A stretch of DNA of 64,000 nucleotides from Chaenocephalus aceratus (taxonomy: Eukaryota; Chordata; Actinopteri; Perciformes; Channichthyidae): the NCBI GenBank assembly GCA_023974075.1, contig JAMFTG010000054.1:377501-441500 (forward strand), read 5' to 3'. This document shows, in pieces, positions 12,466-23,660 of the stretch (the stretch's first letter is position 1; each line of letters opens with the position of its first letter). The notes beneath the pieces were generated by a model that was not told the origin of the DNA, made no database searches, and worked only from the letters and a program-made list of their open reading frames with translations. Position numbers and translations under genes: made by a program.

Positions 12466-12684
12466 CTGCTCCCCGGGACAGGAAGCAGTGTATAGAGGGA
12501 TCTGGAGTCCTGGAGAATACAAACTCTGTAATTATTCATTGTCCAAGAAAAATCCATAAAAATCTATATCAGTGTGGAAGTATTGTGCTCCAGTGCAGCT
12601 GTTGGTCTGCAACACCTGTCGAAACGTGTGTGTGCATCCAACGACCCGTACCTTCATCGAGTTCAAACTAGATGTTCCCATGTG

Positions 12685-12686
<2 letters not shown>

Positions 12687-12754
<68 letters not shown>
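12687..12754. repeat. (TG)n microsatellite
   Basis: 68 bp of TG with one T interruption. Confidence 0.97.
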
Positions 12755-12959
12755 AGCGCCGAGACATGAGGGAATTTATTCATCTAGGTTGGAGAGTCAT
12801 GTTCTGTGCCGCTGCGTGTTTGCACACAGCACAGAATCAAACGGTTCCCATGTTGCTGACTTTTAAAGCTGCCAGAGTAAACATCCTTTATGTGGAATTA
12901 TGTATGACTTCAAGCCAAGTGAACACTGCAGCTCCACAGACTTCAGACATTGACAACTG

Positions 12960-13365
12960 ATAAAGGTTAAACAACAGAACAAGCTTCAAGGGGTCCTACC
13001 TTCCTTCTTGTTATGTCAGTTATTTGCTTGTTTTTTTTCCAATGTATTCATTCATTGACTTTTCCAAACATAGATCAGTTAACAGGAGAAATGCTGAGTA
13101 CAGGTATAGTCTATGCAGAATACAATCTAAATAACTCTAAATAAGCTTTACGTTTGTCTCATTGTTCATCGGTAAGGCAATTCAAAGTGCATTATAACAC
13201 ATATTAAAAGCATCAACCCGTGTGTTGGAAAGCTGTTACGGTTCATGGTGCTCGCGGGTCAGTTTTGACCCATGATTTATCTCAGTCCAAAACACAAAAA
13301 AAGAATGACTATCATCCAATATTGTTTTAACTACATCATAACTAACTTATTATGCATTCATAACC
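12960..13365 (-). repeat. LINE-tail-like and DNA-element end fragments
   Basis: GGCAATTCAAAGTGCATTATAA (about 13175) resembles the reversed 3' tail of an L2/CR1-like LINE. TTCATGGTGCTCGCGGGTC plus AGTTTTGACCC (about 13242-13272) resembles a DNA-element terminus. Both are fragments. Confidence 0.4.
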
Positions 13366-13408
13366 GTACAATCTAGGGTTGCCAGAAACTGACCATGATC
13401 AAAATCGA

Positions 13409-13633
13409 TTATTCGGCAGCCCTGGCGAATAATAATCGACCGATGGCCGGCTGTGCTGCGTCTTTCTCTGTAACCTCTTTGGCGTGCTTCGCACTCAAAT
13501 GCGAACGCATTGTTGAGGTTGAGTTGTGATAGACCAACGTCTTTTCGCAGAACTTGCATTTAACTTCCGTTGGACTTGTAAGTTCGAAGTAGTTCCACGA
13601 GGAGGAACTCTTTTTACCTGCCGCTTTGTTCAT
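13409..13633 (-). pseudogene. hAT transposase N-terminal BED zinc finger
   Basis: The 74-codon frame starts at the ATG complementary to 13631-13633. It reads SSSSWNYFEL, VKCKFCEKTLVYHNST, then TMRSHLSAKHAKE. This is a BED finger with all four ligands: C-x2-C and H-x4-H. BED fingers bind DNA and lie at the N terminus of hAT transposases and of ZBED proteins derived from them. The frame ends at 13409 without a catalytic or dimerisation domain, so it is a remnant. The Harbinger-like insertion sits only a few bases upstream of the start codon. Confidence 0.85.
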
Positions 13634-13638
13634 CTTTA

Positions 13639-14792
13639 GGCTGCGGCCCCACGAGGACGAATTCGGTCGTTTGCGTTACTGTTTAGTGTCATATAGACCG
13701 TTCGGCCACACGAGGACGACCGCATACGGCACTAAACGACCTAGGAAACGACAACGGGTGCCAAGGTGGATAGAAATGCATACGCAACTCTCTGGGGGGT
13801 CAAACGGCTCCGTGTGTACGCCCTATACGGACATTTTCAGATCACTGATAGTGATTGCGCAATAGCCCCGCCTCTCCCCACCTCTTCTGCTCACCTCCGC
13901 TTACCCCGCGCCAGTGCTGAAGTGTTTCGCCACCAACAACAACAACAACAACAATGGCGGATCGCAGAGTTGCTATCGTGCTCCGGACGCTATTGACCAT
14001 GCTACAGTTGTTTGTGCAACATCTACAGCAATAATGATGAGGCAATAGCCCCGCCTCTCCCCACCTCTGCTGCTCACCCCCACGTCAAAGTAAACTGCAC
14101 CCTGAATTCAGATTATTTATCTTTCTCTCGCGAGTGAAGTCTAATCTGACAGGACGGAGACACGCAGCTCTGCTCACCTGCAGCTCCTCCCGCTGCAGCA
14201 AAACACACACTTCAAGTCAGATCATCACCCTTAGCTATTTTAATTACCTCTCAAACTCCCTAAGCTAGTTATAAATATGTTTATTTTTACTGTCGGCCGG
14301 GTCACTGATTACTGGATGAGCTGCTGCATGAGACAGACACTGGCGCTGTCCGAAGAGAGGGAGGAAAAAGAGAGGCTCCGTGTATTTTATTATTATAATA
14401 TATAGAGTCGTTATTCATTTGTTTTAAAGCTCAATAAATAACAAAGAAGACCTTTGACCGGCACTTTTATAATTTTGTCCGGAAGATTTAAACTTTAATA
14501 CACGTTGACTGGCGAAAAACTCTGCCCGGTTCCCTCGGCCCCCACCGCGGAGAATAAACAGAAGGGCAACCATGACAACCATGCTTCTTCGCTGCTTTTG
14601 TGGAGGAAGTTACAGCGCCACGTAGAGGCTCCTGCATATGTACTGCAGCTTCTCCAGCGGTTGGAGCTAAACGGAGCGGTCTGTGGGCAGACACTATCCG
14701 GATAATTATTGCATGTGGACGGAAGCCGTTTGCGATTGCGTTTGCGTTAATCCTATGCGTTTAGCCGTTTTCGTCCTCGTGGGGCCGCAGCC
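13639..14792 (+). mobile_element. PIF/Harbinger-like element nested in hAT
   Basis: Termini are GGCTGCGGCCCCACGAGGAC at 13639 and GTCCTCGTGGGGCCGCAGCC ending at 14792, perfect 20-bp inverted repeats. TTA flanks both sides (13636-13638, 14793-14795), the 3-bp TWA duplication typical of PIF/Harbinger. After a CAA repeat (about 13937-13954), a short frame at 13954 reads MADRRVAIVLRTLLTMLQLF and stops at 14034. Further along, degenerate coding matches the second copy at 29.7-30.3 kb. Non-autonomous. Confidence 0.9.
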
Positions 14793-14955
14793 TTAGTCGC
14801 ACGTGTGAGGGAGAGGGGGGGTGGGGGCGGGGTCGGTGTGGAGCGTGCTGCAGCAGCAGTCTGCTCTGCACGCAGGCTTCCTCCAAGTTTACAGTAAAAC
14901 AAACTGGTGGTGTGACCAATGACCATTTACAATTATTAATACTATTACTATTATT

Positions 14956-14956
14956 A

Positions 14957-14991
<35 letters not shown>
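14956..14991. repeat. (AT)n microsatellite
   Basis: About 34 bp of AT inside the hAT element, followed by A-rich DNA. Confidence 0.95.
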
Positions 14992-14994
<3 letters not shown>

Positions 14995-15384
14995 GTTGAA
15001 ACTAAGCCAGAAAAAAAAAAAAAACATAAATAAAATAAAAAAAAAATATATAAATAAAATCGATTTTTTTAAAATAATATTCGATTATGGAGACTGTAGC
15101 GAATATTCGAATAATCGAATATATCTTCGAATAATCGAATAATCGCTGGCATCCCTAGTACAATCCTGTTGTTATTTTATTTTATGGTCCCAAAACACAT
15201 GACACCACATATTTAAGTAAAACATGTGATTCAATTCACTCATTATATTTCCTATAGTGAAGACAGATTATTATGTTATCTGACTATAGACTAATATTAG
15301 AATTCAATCTCCCCAAAAAAACACCTTTAAAAACGACATTGCAATTACACCTGGTGTGGGACGGGTCAGCTTCCTGTCCCCAGA

Positions 15385-15746
15385 GTCAGAACTAAACATG
15401 GTGAAGCAGCGTTCAGTTATTATGCTCCAAATATCTGGAACCAACTCCCAGAAACCTGCAGGTCCGCTGCAACTCTGACTACTTTTAAATCCAGGCTGAA
15501 GACTTTTCTTTTTGCCGCTGCTTTTAATTGAAATGTTTTAATGATTGTTCATCATTAAAGTGGAACTTATGTGTGAACTATTCATATCTTAAACTGCACT
15601 GTAACTTTTTATTCATGTACTTTTTATTCATGTATTTTTTCTTTTAATGTTTCTTTTATTATCTTTTACTGTTTTTAAATGCCTTTCATTTTTGTAAAGC
15701 ACCTTGAATTGCCTTGTGTTGAAAGGTGCTATATAAATAAACTTGC
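15385..15746 (+). pseudogene. LINE (L2/CR1-like) ORF2 C-terminus and 3' tail
   Basis: An open frame reads VRTKHGEAAFSYYAPNIWNQ, LPETCRSAATLTTFKSRLKT, FLFAAAFN and stops near 15531. This is the typical C-terminus of a non-LTR retrotransposon reverse-transcriptase ORF. The 3' UTR follows and ends in TTGAAAGGTGCTATATAAATAAACTT, split here as TTGAAAGGTGCTATATAAAT and AAACTT. Only this 5'-truncated end is present. It is in sense with the downstream MAGI gene but lies upstream of it. Confidence 0.8.
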
Positions 15747-15870
15747 CTCGCCTTGCCTCGCCTTGCCTCGCCTTGCCTCGCCTTGCCTCGCCTTGCCTCG
15801 CCTTGCCTCGCCTTGCCTTGCCTCGCCTTGCCGTGCCTTGCCGTGCCTTGCCTTGCCTTGCCTTGCCTTA
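15746..15870. repeat. 10-bp repeat (GCCTCGCCTT)n at LINE tail
   Basis: About 12 copies of a 10-bp C-rich unit directly abut the LINE 3' end, as if the tail sequence had expanded. They give false Leu/Pro/Cys and Arg/Gly-rich ORFs on both strands. Confidence 0.93.
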
Positions 15871-16289
15871 CACCCATTAGAAAACCAAGAGAATTATTAA
15901 ACAATACTAGAAACCTGATGAACTTCAATAAGACAGGTTGAAAATACAAGTATAGTATTTTACAAGTAAAGGCAACAGAAACATTCCCAGCCCTGATTTC
16001 AAAGTATGAATTGCAAGTAATGCAAGTTTCAATGTACTTGCATGATTATTTCCCCCCCGTATCTTCATGGTAAGCAATATACTTTACAGCTAACAGGGGT
16101 TTCTCAATGGAGATGACATGTGTTAACATATCAAATATATATCATTGCAATGACATAATAATATGTCGTTACAAAGCTGATGCAAGAACAGGTGCTTTTA
16201 GTTTGCTTTGTTACGGTCCATGTTTCGTTTGAACTCTTGGGACAGGATAGTAGGATAGTTGCAGAACATCAGAAATGTATTTTGTCTCT

Positions 16290-16578
16290 AAACACCAACA
16301 GTAGTATTTTAGACTCAAGGACAGTTTCATCCCACGAGCCATTAGACTGTTAAACACCTGAACTTTTGAAAGAACATCCATCTGTTTGCAACTCATATAT
16401 ATCAATATTCCAATTACTGTATATAGACTATTCTGCACTTTCTATTCTATTTTATTTACTTACACTATTTTATCTGTTTTATTGTGTTGCACTGTTGGAG
16501 GAGCCTGTGACCTAAGATGTCCATTGTCATAACTACACTGTAGCTATGGACACATGACAATAAAAGCCTTGAATCTTA
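16290..16578 (+). pseudogene. LINE 3' end (second family)
   Basis: A short frame reads KDSFIPRAIRLLNT and stops at about 16362; the SFIPRAIRLLN motif is typical of the C-terminus of fish non-LTR retrotransposons. The 3' UTR follows (TGTTGCACTGTTGGAGGAGC, TGTCCATTGTCATAACTAC) and ends ACAATAAAAGCCTTGAATC. A second copy of this tail lies inverted at 47685-47870. Confidence 0.75.
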
Positions 16579-16705
16579 AAGTCGAACAGGAAGCGAGTGC
16601 CGAGGGGATCTCAAACCCAGTGTGTCACCTGTTCTGTAATCAACACCTTCCTGTCTCACACCTTGTGCTCCTTCCTGTTTGATTTCCCCCCACAGCTCCT
16701 TCGCC

Positions 16706-16985
16706 ATGTCTAAGACGGCGGGGAAGAAGCTGCACTGGCGCTCCAAGGTGCTGGACAGCTTCGTGCCCCTGCTGGGGTCCTCGGGGGAGCTGGGGGTCTC
16801 CATCGGGGGAGGGGCAGACTACGGAGAGTTCCCGTTCGTCACCTTGGCGCCCGGTGGAGGACTCACGGTGGGAGACGTCATCCTGGAGATCGGGGGCACG
16901 CCGGTGTTGGGGATGACTTTAGGAGACGTCCGTGGGGTCCTAAACTCCTGCCCTCATCCAATCAGGATCAAGACCATCGCTCCAG
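16706..16985 (+). CDS. MAGI-like: MAGI-like exon 1: start codon and PDZ0
   Basis: Begins MSKTAGKKLHWRSKVLDSF, closely following the MSK..KK.HW.SKV start shared by MAGI proteins. PDZ0 follows, with carboxylate-binding-loop-like GELGVSIGGG (residues ~32-41), YGEFPFVTL, and GDVILEIGGTPVLGMTLGDV (~60-79). The exon ends in CCAG before donor GTATTA at 16986, phase 1. Just upstream, TTTCCCCCCACAG (to 16695) is a good acceptor, so the ATG probably lies in an exon preceded by a 5' UTR exon not identified here. The ATG was chosen by family match; an upstream in-frame TTG is ignored. Confidence 0.92.
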
Positions 16986-17047
16986 GTATTAGGAATCACT
17001 TGCATCCTTTACTCAGTGCAGGAAAGCAACTAAGTATGTTTAGTTAA

Positions 17048-17656
17048 AGGGTCCTCTCCTGCTGATGTTCAGGTGTATATCAGTATGTAGTGTCTCTACT
17101 TTAAAGAGTCCTCTCATGCTGATGTTCAGGTGTATATCAGTATGTAGTGTCTCTACTTTAAAGAGTCCTCTCCTGCTGATGTTCAGGTGTATATCAGTGT
17201 GTAGTGTCTCTACTTTAAAGAGTCCTCTCCTGCTGATGTTCAGGTGTATATCAGTATGTAGTGTCTCTACTTTAAAGAGTCCTCTCCTGCTGTGTTCAGG
17301 TGTATATCAGTATGTAGTGTCCCTACTTTAAAGAGTCCTCTCCTGCTGATGTTCAGGTGTATATCAGTATGTAGTGTCTCTACTTTAAAGAGTCCTCTCC
17401 TGCTGATGTTCAGGTGTATATCAGTATGTAGTGTCTCTACTTTAAAGAGTCCTCTCCTGCTGATGTTCAGGTGTATATCAGTATGTAGTGTCTCTACTTT
17501 AAAGAGTCCTCTCCTGCTGATGTTCAGGTGTATATCAGTATGTAGTGTCTCTACTTTAAAGAGTCCTCTCCTGCTGATGTTCAGGTGTATATCAGTATGT
17601 AGTGTCTCTACTTTAAAGAGTGCTCTCCTGCTGATGTTCAGGTGTATATCAATCAA
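17048..17656 (-). repeat. 57-bp minisatellite array 2, inverted, in intron 1
   Basis: About 10.6 units of the array-1 repeat in reverse orientation (GTCTCTACTTTAAAGAGTCC, TCTCCTGCTGATGTTCAGG). It starts only about 60 bp after the exon 1 donor and ends in ATATCAATCAATCAATCA. No head sequence is present at either side. False ORFs on both strands. Confidence 0.93.
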
Positions 17657-18500
17657 TCAATCAATATATCAATCAAATAACAATCACTTCAAATGTTATT
17701 GAATGTACATAGTGCACGATTGTCCATAGCAGCGTAAACATGATAGATAATAGATGGTGAACAACAGGTAAAACATTAAAAAGTGAAACCAAAACATCCG
17801 TCAAGAAACCTTTTCATGCATCCGGTGCTGAAATGCCAACTCATTTCCTGGTTTTAGGACTCTTTCCTGCAGCACTATTACAGACCAACACAACTCAAAG
17901 GAGGCAGCGCTGCAGTGACACTATGAAGTGGTGAGGAAGTCATATTCCCTGCAGCCTGTGTGTGTTCTGATGCTGATTTGCACTCGTCAATTAGTGTGCA
18001 TGAGTCAAGGCAACGGGTCGATATGTTTGTAGGAGGTCAGGATTTCTGATGACACATGACAAGAGTCTGGCGATACAGATGTCTGTCACCCGCCAGAGGC
18101 CTTGATGTTTAGTACGAGGGGGGTGGGGGGGCTAACGGATGTGTTTGTTGGCTCCGAACAGAGCAATATGTCAGCCGGGTGTCACCTGACCGCCCCTCCC
18201 AATGGCCTTGCTTGCCAGATTGATAGCTGATTTGGCCGCGGAGGTGTAAATGTAGACCTTTGCTCCCAGTCCCTCCACTGCTGCTGGATCTATTATCATA
18301 TATATATATATACCCCCCCCAGGCTGCAGGTAGTGTGGACAGTGATGGATGATCTGATGCACTGCGTTGCTGTATCACACCTCCTCCTACTCCTGCTGCT
18401 CCATCCTGTCAAGCACAGGACACCAGGCTACTCTCCCCACAGGCAGCCAGCAGTTTAAAGGTTTTAGCGTAAATACACTTTCCTTCAGTGTGTTGCTATA
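17657..18500. other. Intron 1 DNA, no exon seen
   Basis: Contains an AATC-type short repeat (about 17650-17670), a short TA repeat (about 18298-18312) and G or C runs near 18118 and 18313. No exon or transposon assignable. Confidence 0.3.
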
Positions 18501-18529
18501 GAGCGCCGCAGGGAGGACCTCTTTTTTCT

Positions 18530-19380
18530 TGGCCACCTGGAATTAGCACTACCCTCGTTCCCTTGACAAAAAGCTAATAAGATTATTGCAGAAAATAATC
18601 TCTGTGGTAAACAAACGTTTATGATACTTGCACATGTCTTCAGCAGGATGATCTCCACATGTTAACACCACTTTATGATTTTTGAAGCGTAAATGCAATC
18701 TCCAGAAAGAAATAGCTAACATTAGGCTATAAAGGAACTACAGCACGGTCACATGACTTCACGTCACCACCGCTAAGCTAAAGGCGGCTAATGTTGGACT
18801 ATAAAAGAACTACAGCACGGTCACATGACTTCACGCCACCACCGCTAAGCTAAAGGTGGCTAATGTTGGGCTATAAAGGAACTACAGCACGGTCACATGA
18901 CTTCACGCCACCACCGCTAAGCTAAAGGTGGCTAATGTTGGGCTATAAAGGAACTACAGCACGGTCACATGACTTCACATCACCACCGCTAAGCTAAAGG
19001 CGGCTAATGTTGGGCTATAAAGGAACTACAGCACGGTCACATGCCTTCAGGTCACCACCGCTAAGCTAAAGGCGGCTAATGTTGGGCTATAAAAGAACTA
19101 CAGCACGGTCACATGACTTCACGTCACCACTGCTAAGCTAAAGGTGGCTAATGTTGGGCTATAAAGGAACTACAGCACGGTCACATGCCTTCACGTCACC
19201 ACCGCTAAGCTAAAGGCGGCTAATGTTGGGCGTGATGACATTTAGTCGTCAAATTTAGACACTTGTTAGCAACCGTCGTTTTTAAATTCACCAGTGGGGT
19301 ATTTACTGACGTCATTTATGTAGTAGAACAAAACCTAAACATTTCTTCAGCTTGTGTTAACCACACACATTGAGATTTTA
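18530..19380 (+). repeat. 72-bp minisatellite element, copy B (~7 units)
   Basis: Array about 18711-19232 in intron 1, with unit GGCTATAAAGGAACTACAGC, ACGGTCACATGACTTCACG, CACCACCGCTAAGCTAAAGG. The flanks (GGTAAACAAACGTTTATGAT on the left; TTTAGACACTTGTTAGCAAC and CCAGTGGGGTATTTACTGAC on the right) match copy A. Confidence 0.85.
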
Positions 19381-19429
19381 CGACTCATTCCCGCACCACT
19401 CTATTGACCTTGACATCTGACTGCCTTGC

Positions 19430-20110
19430 TTTAACAGTAGACTATATATATTTATTTGAACAGCTCGTCACATTGAGATTAATACCTATTTTACAAGGGG
19501 GACCTTGTCAACACAGGGTCAAATACCAAAACACATCTAACACATGACAGGACAATAACATAATTGAAGCAACTGCAGCTAGCAGTGACCATTTCACTTA
19601 TTCTTAGTTCAATATAATTTGAAAATCCACAATTCGTTCGAGGGTTATGTTTATTTTGATGATCGATGCCTTTCTTGTGGTGCGAAAGCTCAGAATAACC
19701 AACCTCTTTTGAGAAATAATTAAGTCAAATGTTTTGCTATTCATTATTTATGTTCTGTGTGAACATATTGATTTATTTTAATGGCATATTTAAACAACAA
19801 GGCAATACAAAGTGGTTTACAAAAGACATTAAAAGAAAACCATTATAAAATTACATTTGAATGCAATTAAAAACAGACATTAAAGAACCAGGAGAATATA
19901 ATAAAAACCAGCTACAACAGAATAAGACCGTAATAAAATGCAAGAATAAAATAGAAACAAATATAAAAAAAATATTTAAATAAGAAGTTGGAATGCAAAA
20001 TTAAAAGATTAAATACATTTGAATAAAGATATTTATACAAAAATGTAAAATGGCCAATAACAGATCCATCAAAAATTCCGTAGAATAAAAATATCTATAC
20101 GGATGCACGT
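19430..20110 (-). repeat. LINE/SINE tail fragments in intron 1
   Basis: Two reversed tails: CACATTGAGATTAATACC with CAACACAGGGTCAAATACC (about 19470-19540, related to 9470), and ACAAGGCAATACAAAGTGG (about 19797), an L2-type tail. The rest is A-rich. No ORF of value. Confidence 0.45.
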
Positions 20111-20502
20111 TGTACTTAAATATATAACATGTATTACAAAATATCCAATGGTGTGTTATTATAAATAAGATATTCATGCTGAACTGCACATAACTGAACC
20201 ACAGTTTTTTGGACCACGATATTTCTTGGGATCTTTTTCTTGTGACATTTTTCCAATTTCGACCCATGCCTAATCCCAGCGTAGTCCTCTCATCCCAGAG
20301 AGATGAAGCTGAGATGTGAATTTAGCTCTTCATCAGACTGGAACCCAGCAGCTGTTTCATAACGTGATGAACAAAAGCTCATCATCTCGACTAAAAGGCC
20401 GCTGAGATTCATTTCCCTTTACAGGCAGACGCCACATGTGGCCGCGCAGATGACTGCCTGCAGTAATAAAGTTAAATCCACTGTGACGTGCTTAATAGGG
20501 AA

Positions 20503-20504
<2 letters not shown>

Positions 20505-20579
<75 letters not shown>
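20505..20579. repeat. (GT)n microsatellite
   Basis: 75 bp of pure GT in intron 1. Confidence 0.98.
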
Positions 20580-20580
<1 letters not shown>

Positions 20581-20749
20581 CGAGTGGTCGTCTGTCAGAG
20601 TGACAAGCTGGAGCCGCTTTCAGTCAATCCATAACAGCGAGTGACCTGTCATCAGAGGCCGTAAAGCACTCGAGATGATATTAAGAGGTCATAGAGAGGA
20701 AGTAGAGACACAATGGTGATGAAGACACTACAGGGGGATAGGGGAGAAA

Positions 20750-21092
20750 GAAAATAACTACTAGATATCATGAAACTTCTGCAGCTGATTACTTATATCA
20801 AAATAATAGTTTTTTATATTAGAAGTGATCTGAAGTGTTTAAATATGCAAATGAGGCATTATCTTAGTAAATATGTGCCAACTTGCATAGATTTCCTGGG
20901 CAGAAATGTGAACATTGGATAAAGCCAGATTCAACATTCTTGTTTCATTTTGTTGAAGTATTAAAGTCACAGGTTTTAACAACAGGGATTGTAGATAGAT
21001 ATCTCTTTTTATTAACCATTAATCAGAAAATACTGCCATAAAAAGTAATTTTCCTGCATGTTTTTAGTACTTAAGTCTGTATACATGAGTCA

Positions 21093-21171
<79 letters not shown>

Positions 21172-21560
21172 TAAAAAGCCTCAGGATATAGAGGGCAATG
21201 AAAGTGGACAGTTTGGTTTATAAGAGCTACTGAAGAGATTTCAGAGGAGAAAACGGTGATGTCCGGTTTGGTCACATTCATACATGTTGCTACGACTACA
21301 GGTGAATAGGGTCAAAACATTTTACTAACAGATATCACTATGACATTCCTTCACTTCATTACTGACATTAAAACGTAATTTTTTTACATTACAAGTTCCC
21401 TGAAATGTTATGTATAAATATGCATATGGAGTGCACACTTGGAGGATTTAGGATACTTACAGACACGCATTTAGTAAAATAAACTCCTATATGTGGAATC
21501 TGAATATTTTCTTTGAATGTTTGAAAGACATTTTTTTATAAAAGCAAAATAGCCTTAAAT
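20750..21560 (+). repeat. Dispersed GTGAATAGGGT repeat family, two copies
   Basis: About 20755-21060 contains GTTTTTTATATTAGAAGTGA, AAATATGCAAATGAGGCATT and TTCTTGTTTCATTTTGTTGA. A second partial copy begins at about 21299 with GGTGAATAGGGTCAAAACAT and continues through ACATTACAAGTTCCCTGAAA. The same family recurs at 28.6-28.9 and 29.5 kb. A (GT)n tract sits between the two copies. No coding capacity seen. Confidence 0.65.
21098..21169. repeat. (TG)n microsatellite
   Basis: About 72 bp of TG with one TGCG interruption. Confidence 0.97.
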
Positions 21561-21850
21561 CCCTGCCTGACTGGTTGTTATAGAGTCTGTAAAAACACAT
21601 TTAATTCTCAGGATGCATGTGAGGTGATTTAGAGAGATCCGTGGGTGTGAACGTGAAATCCTAGATTGTACAAGTGTTAAATCAAGTCTGTCAGCAGCAG
21701 AGATTTAAATTAATTTAAGTCTCTATTTGACAGGCTTCACACAGTGGATCTACAGCATTAGTGTTTGTGCTTACTGAGCTGATTTCTTAATGTCTCTCTC
21801 CCCCTCTCTCCCCCTCTCTCCCCCCTCCTGTACCTTTGCCCTTCCCTCAG

Positions 21851-21967
21851 GCTCCTCACTGTGCAAGGATCTCAGGTTGTATCTGAGCAAGTGTTTCACT
21901 CCCGGCTCGGTGGACAGCCAGCTCCAGCAGGTCATCCGAGAGAACCTGTACCTGCGAGCGGTTCCCT
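21851..21967 (+). CDS. MAGI-like: MAGI-like exon 2: PDZ0 end / GK start
   Basis: Acceptor CTTCCCTCAG at 21850, donor GTGAGT at 21968, 117 nt, phase 1 to 1. Spliced translation is [20 protein letters not shown] followed by [19 protein letters not shown] and the first base of Cys. The pattern KDLR.YL..F..GSVD..LQQ.IR.NLYLR.VPC is the MAGI region linking PDZ0 to the guanylate-kinase domain. No premature stop. A TC-rich tract from about 21795 forms the upstream pyrimidine region. Confidence 0.93.
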
Positions 21968-22062
21968 GTGAGTCCCTGCTGCTCTCTGCACCTTCATTAC
22001 ACTTCATGTCTCTGTGGAGCTCAGCAGTGAGTGGGGGGGGGAGAAAGTACCTGTGAGAAGAT

Positions 22063-23660
22063 GTGTCTCTACTTTAAAGAGTCCTCTCCTGCTGATGTTC
22101 AGGTGTATGTCAGTATGTAGTGTCTCTACTTTAAAGAGTCCTCTCCTGCTGATGTTCAGGTGTGTATCAGTATGTAGTGTCTCTACTTTAAAGAGTCCTC
22201 TCCTGCTGATGTTCAGGTGTATATCAGTATGTAGTGTCTCTACTTTAAAGAGTCCTCTCCTGCTGATGTTCAGGTGTATGTCAGTATGTAGTGTCTCTAC
22301 TTTAAAGAGTCCTCTCCTGCTGATGTTCAGGTGTATATCAGTATGTAGTGTCTCTACTTTAAAGAGTCCTCTCCTGCTGATGTTCAGGTTCATATCAGTA
22401 TGTAGTGTCTCTACTTTAAAGAGTCCTCTCCTGCTGATGTTCAGGTGTGTATCAGTATGTAGTGTCTCTACTTTAAAGAGTCCTCTCCTGCTGATGTTCA
22501 GGTGTGTATCAGTATGTAGTGTCTCTACTTTAAAGAGTCCTCTCCTGCTGATGTTCAGGTGTATATCAGTATGTAGTGTCTCTACTTTAAAGAGTCCTCT
22601 CCTGCTGATGTTCAGGTGTATGTCAGTATGTAGTGTCTCTACTTTAAAGAGTCCTCTCCTGCTGATGTTCAGGTGTATATCAGTATGTAGTGTCTCTATT
22701 TTAAAGAGTCCTCTCCTGCTGATGTTCAGGTGTATGTCAGTATGTAGTGTCTCTACTTTAAAGAGTCCTCTCCTGCTGATGTTCAGGTGTATGTCAGTAT
22801 GTATTGTCTCTACTTTAAAGAGTCCTCTCCTGCTGATGTTCAGGTGTACGTCAGTATGTATTGTCTCTACTTTAAAGAGTCCTCTCCTGCTGATGTTCAG
22901 GTGTACATCAGTATGTAGTGTCTCTACTTTAAAGAGTCCTCTCCTGCTGATGTTCAGGTGTACATCAGTATTTAGTGTCTCTACTTTAAAGAGTACTCTC
23001 CTGCTGATGTTCAGGTGTATATCAGTATTTAGTGTCTCTACTTTAAAGAGTACTCTCCTGCTGATGTTCAGGTGTATGTCAGTATGTAGTGTCTCTACTT
23101 TAAAGAGTCCTCTCCTGCTGATGTTCAGGTGTATATCAGTATGTAGTGTCTCTACTTTAAAGAGTCCTCTCCTGCTGATGTTCAGGTGTATATCAGTATG
23201 TAGCGTCTCTACTTTAAAGAGTCCTCTCCTGCTGATGTTCAGGTGTATATCAGTATGTAGCGTCTCTACTTTAAAGAGTCCTCTCCTGCTGATGTTCAGG
23301 TGTATATCAGTATGTAGTGTCTCTACTTTAAAGAGTACTCTCCTGCTGATGTTCAGGTGTATATCAGTATGTAGTGTCTCTACTTTAAAGAGTCCTCTCC
23401 TACTGATGTTCAGGTGTATATCAGTATGTAGTGTCTCTACTTTAAAGAGTCCTCTCCTGCTGATGTTCAGGTGTATATCAGTATACAGTGTCTCTACATG
23501 TCTCCATGCTTTAATGTTCAAAAAGTTCTTTATTCTTCTCACACTGTCTGTGCTGCAGCACCTCTTTTCACCCTCTGTCTGAAACCAGAGCCCAGTCTGC
23601 TCTGATTGGTTAGCTGGCCGGCTCTGTTGTGATTGGTCAACCGCTTAGAGACGTCCATTT
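22063..23660 (-). repeat. 57-bp minisatellite array 3, inverted, with head, in intron 2
   Basis: About 25 units (22063-23495) in reverse orientation, followed on the right by the reverse complement of the head: GTTCAAAAAGTTCTTTATTC, CTGATTGGTTAGCTGGCCG, GTGATTGGTCAACCGCTTAG. The array starts about 95 bp after the exon 2 donor. False ORFs of 522 codons (+) and 512 codons (-). Units carry recurrent substitutions (ACGTC, ACATC, TTTAGT for GTAGT) grouped in neighbouring copies around 22840-23060. Confidence 0.93.

Larger units (their letters stand above)
13374..15157 (-). mobile_element. hAT element with perfect 8-bp target duplication
   Basis: Termini are TAGGGTTGCCAG at 13374 and its near-complement CTGGCATCCCTA ending at 15157 (11 of 12 match). 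Both sides are flanked by the exact 8-bp duplication GTACAATC (13366-13373 and 15158-15165), the hAT hallmark. Near the left end it encodes a BED zinc finger on the minus strand. It has been split by a Harbinger-like insertion at 13639-14792. Subterminal DNA is rich in CGAATAATCGA motifs. The catalytic transposase domain is absent. Confidence 0.92.
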
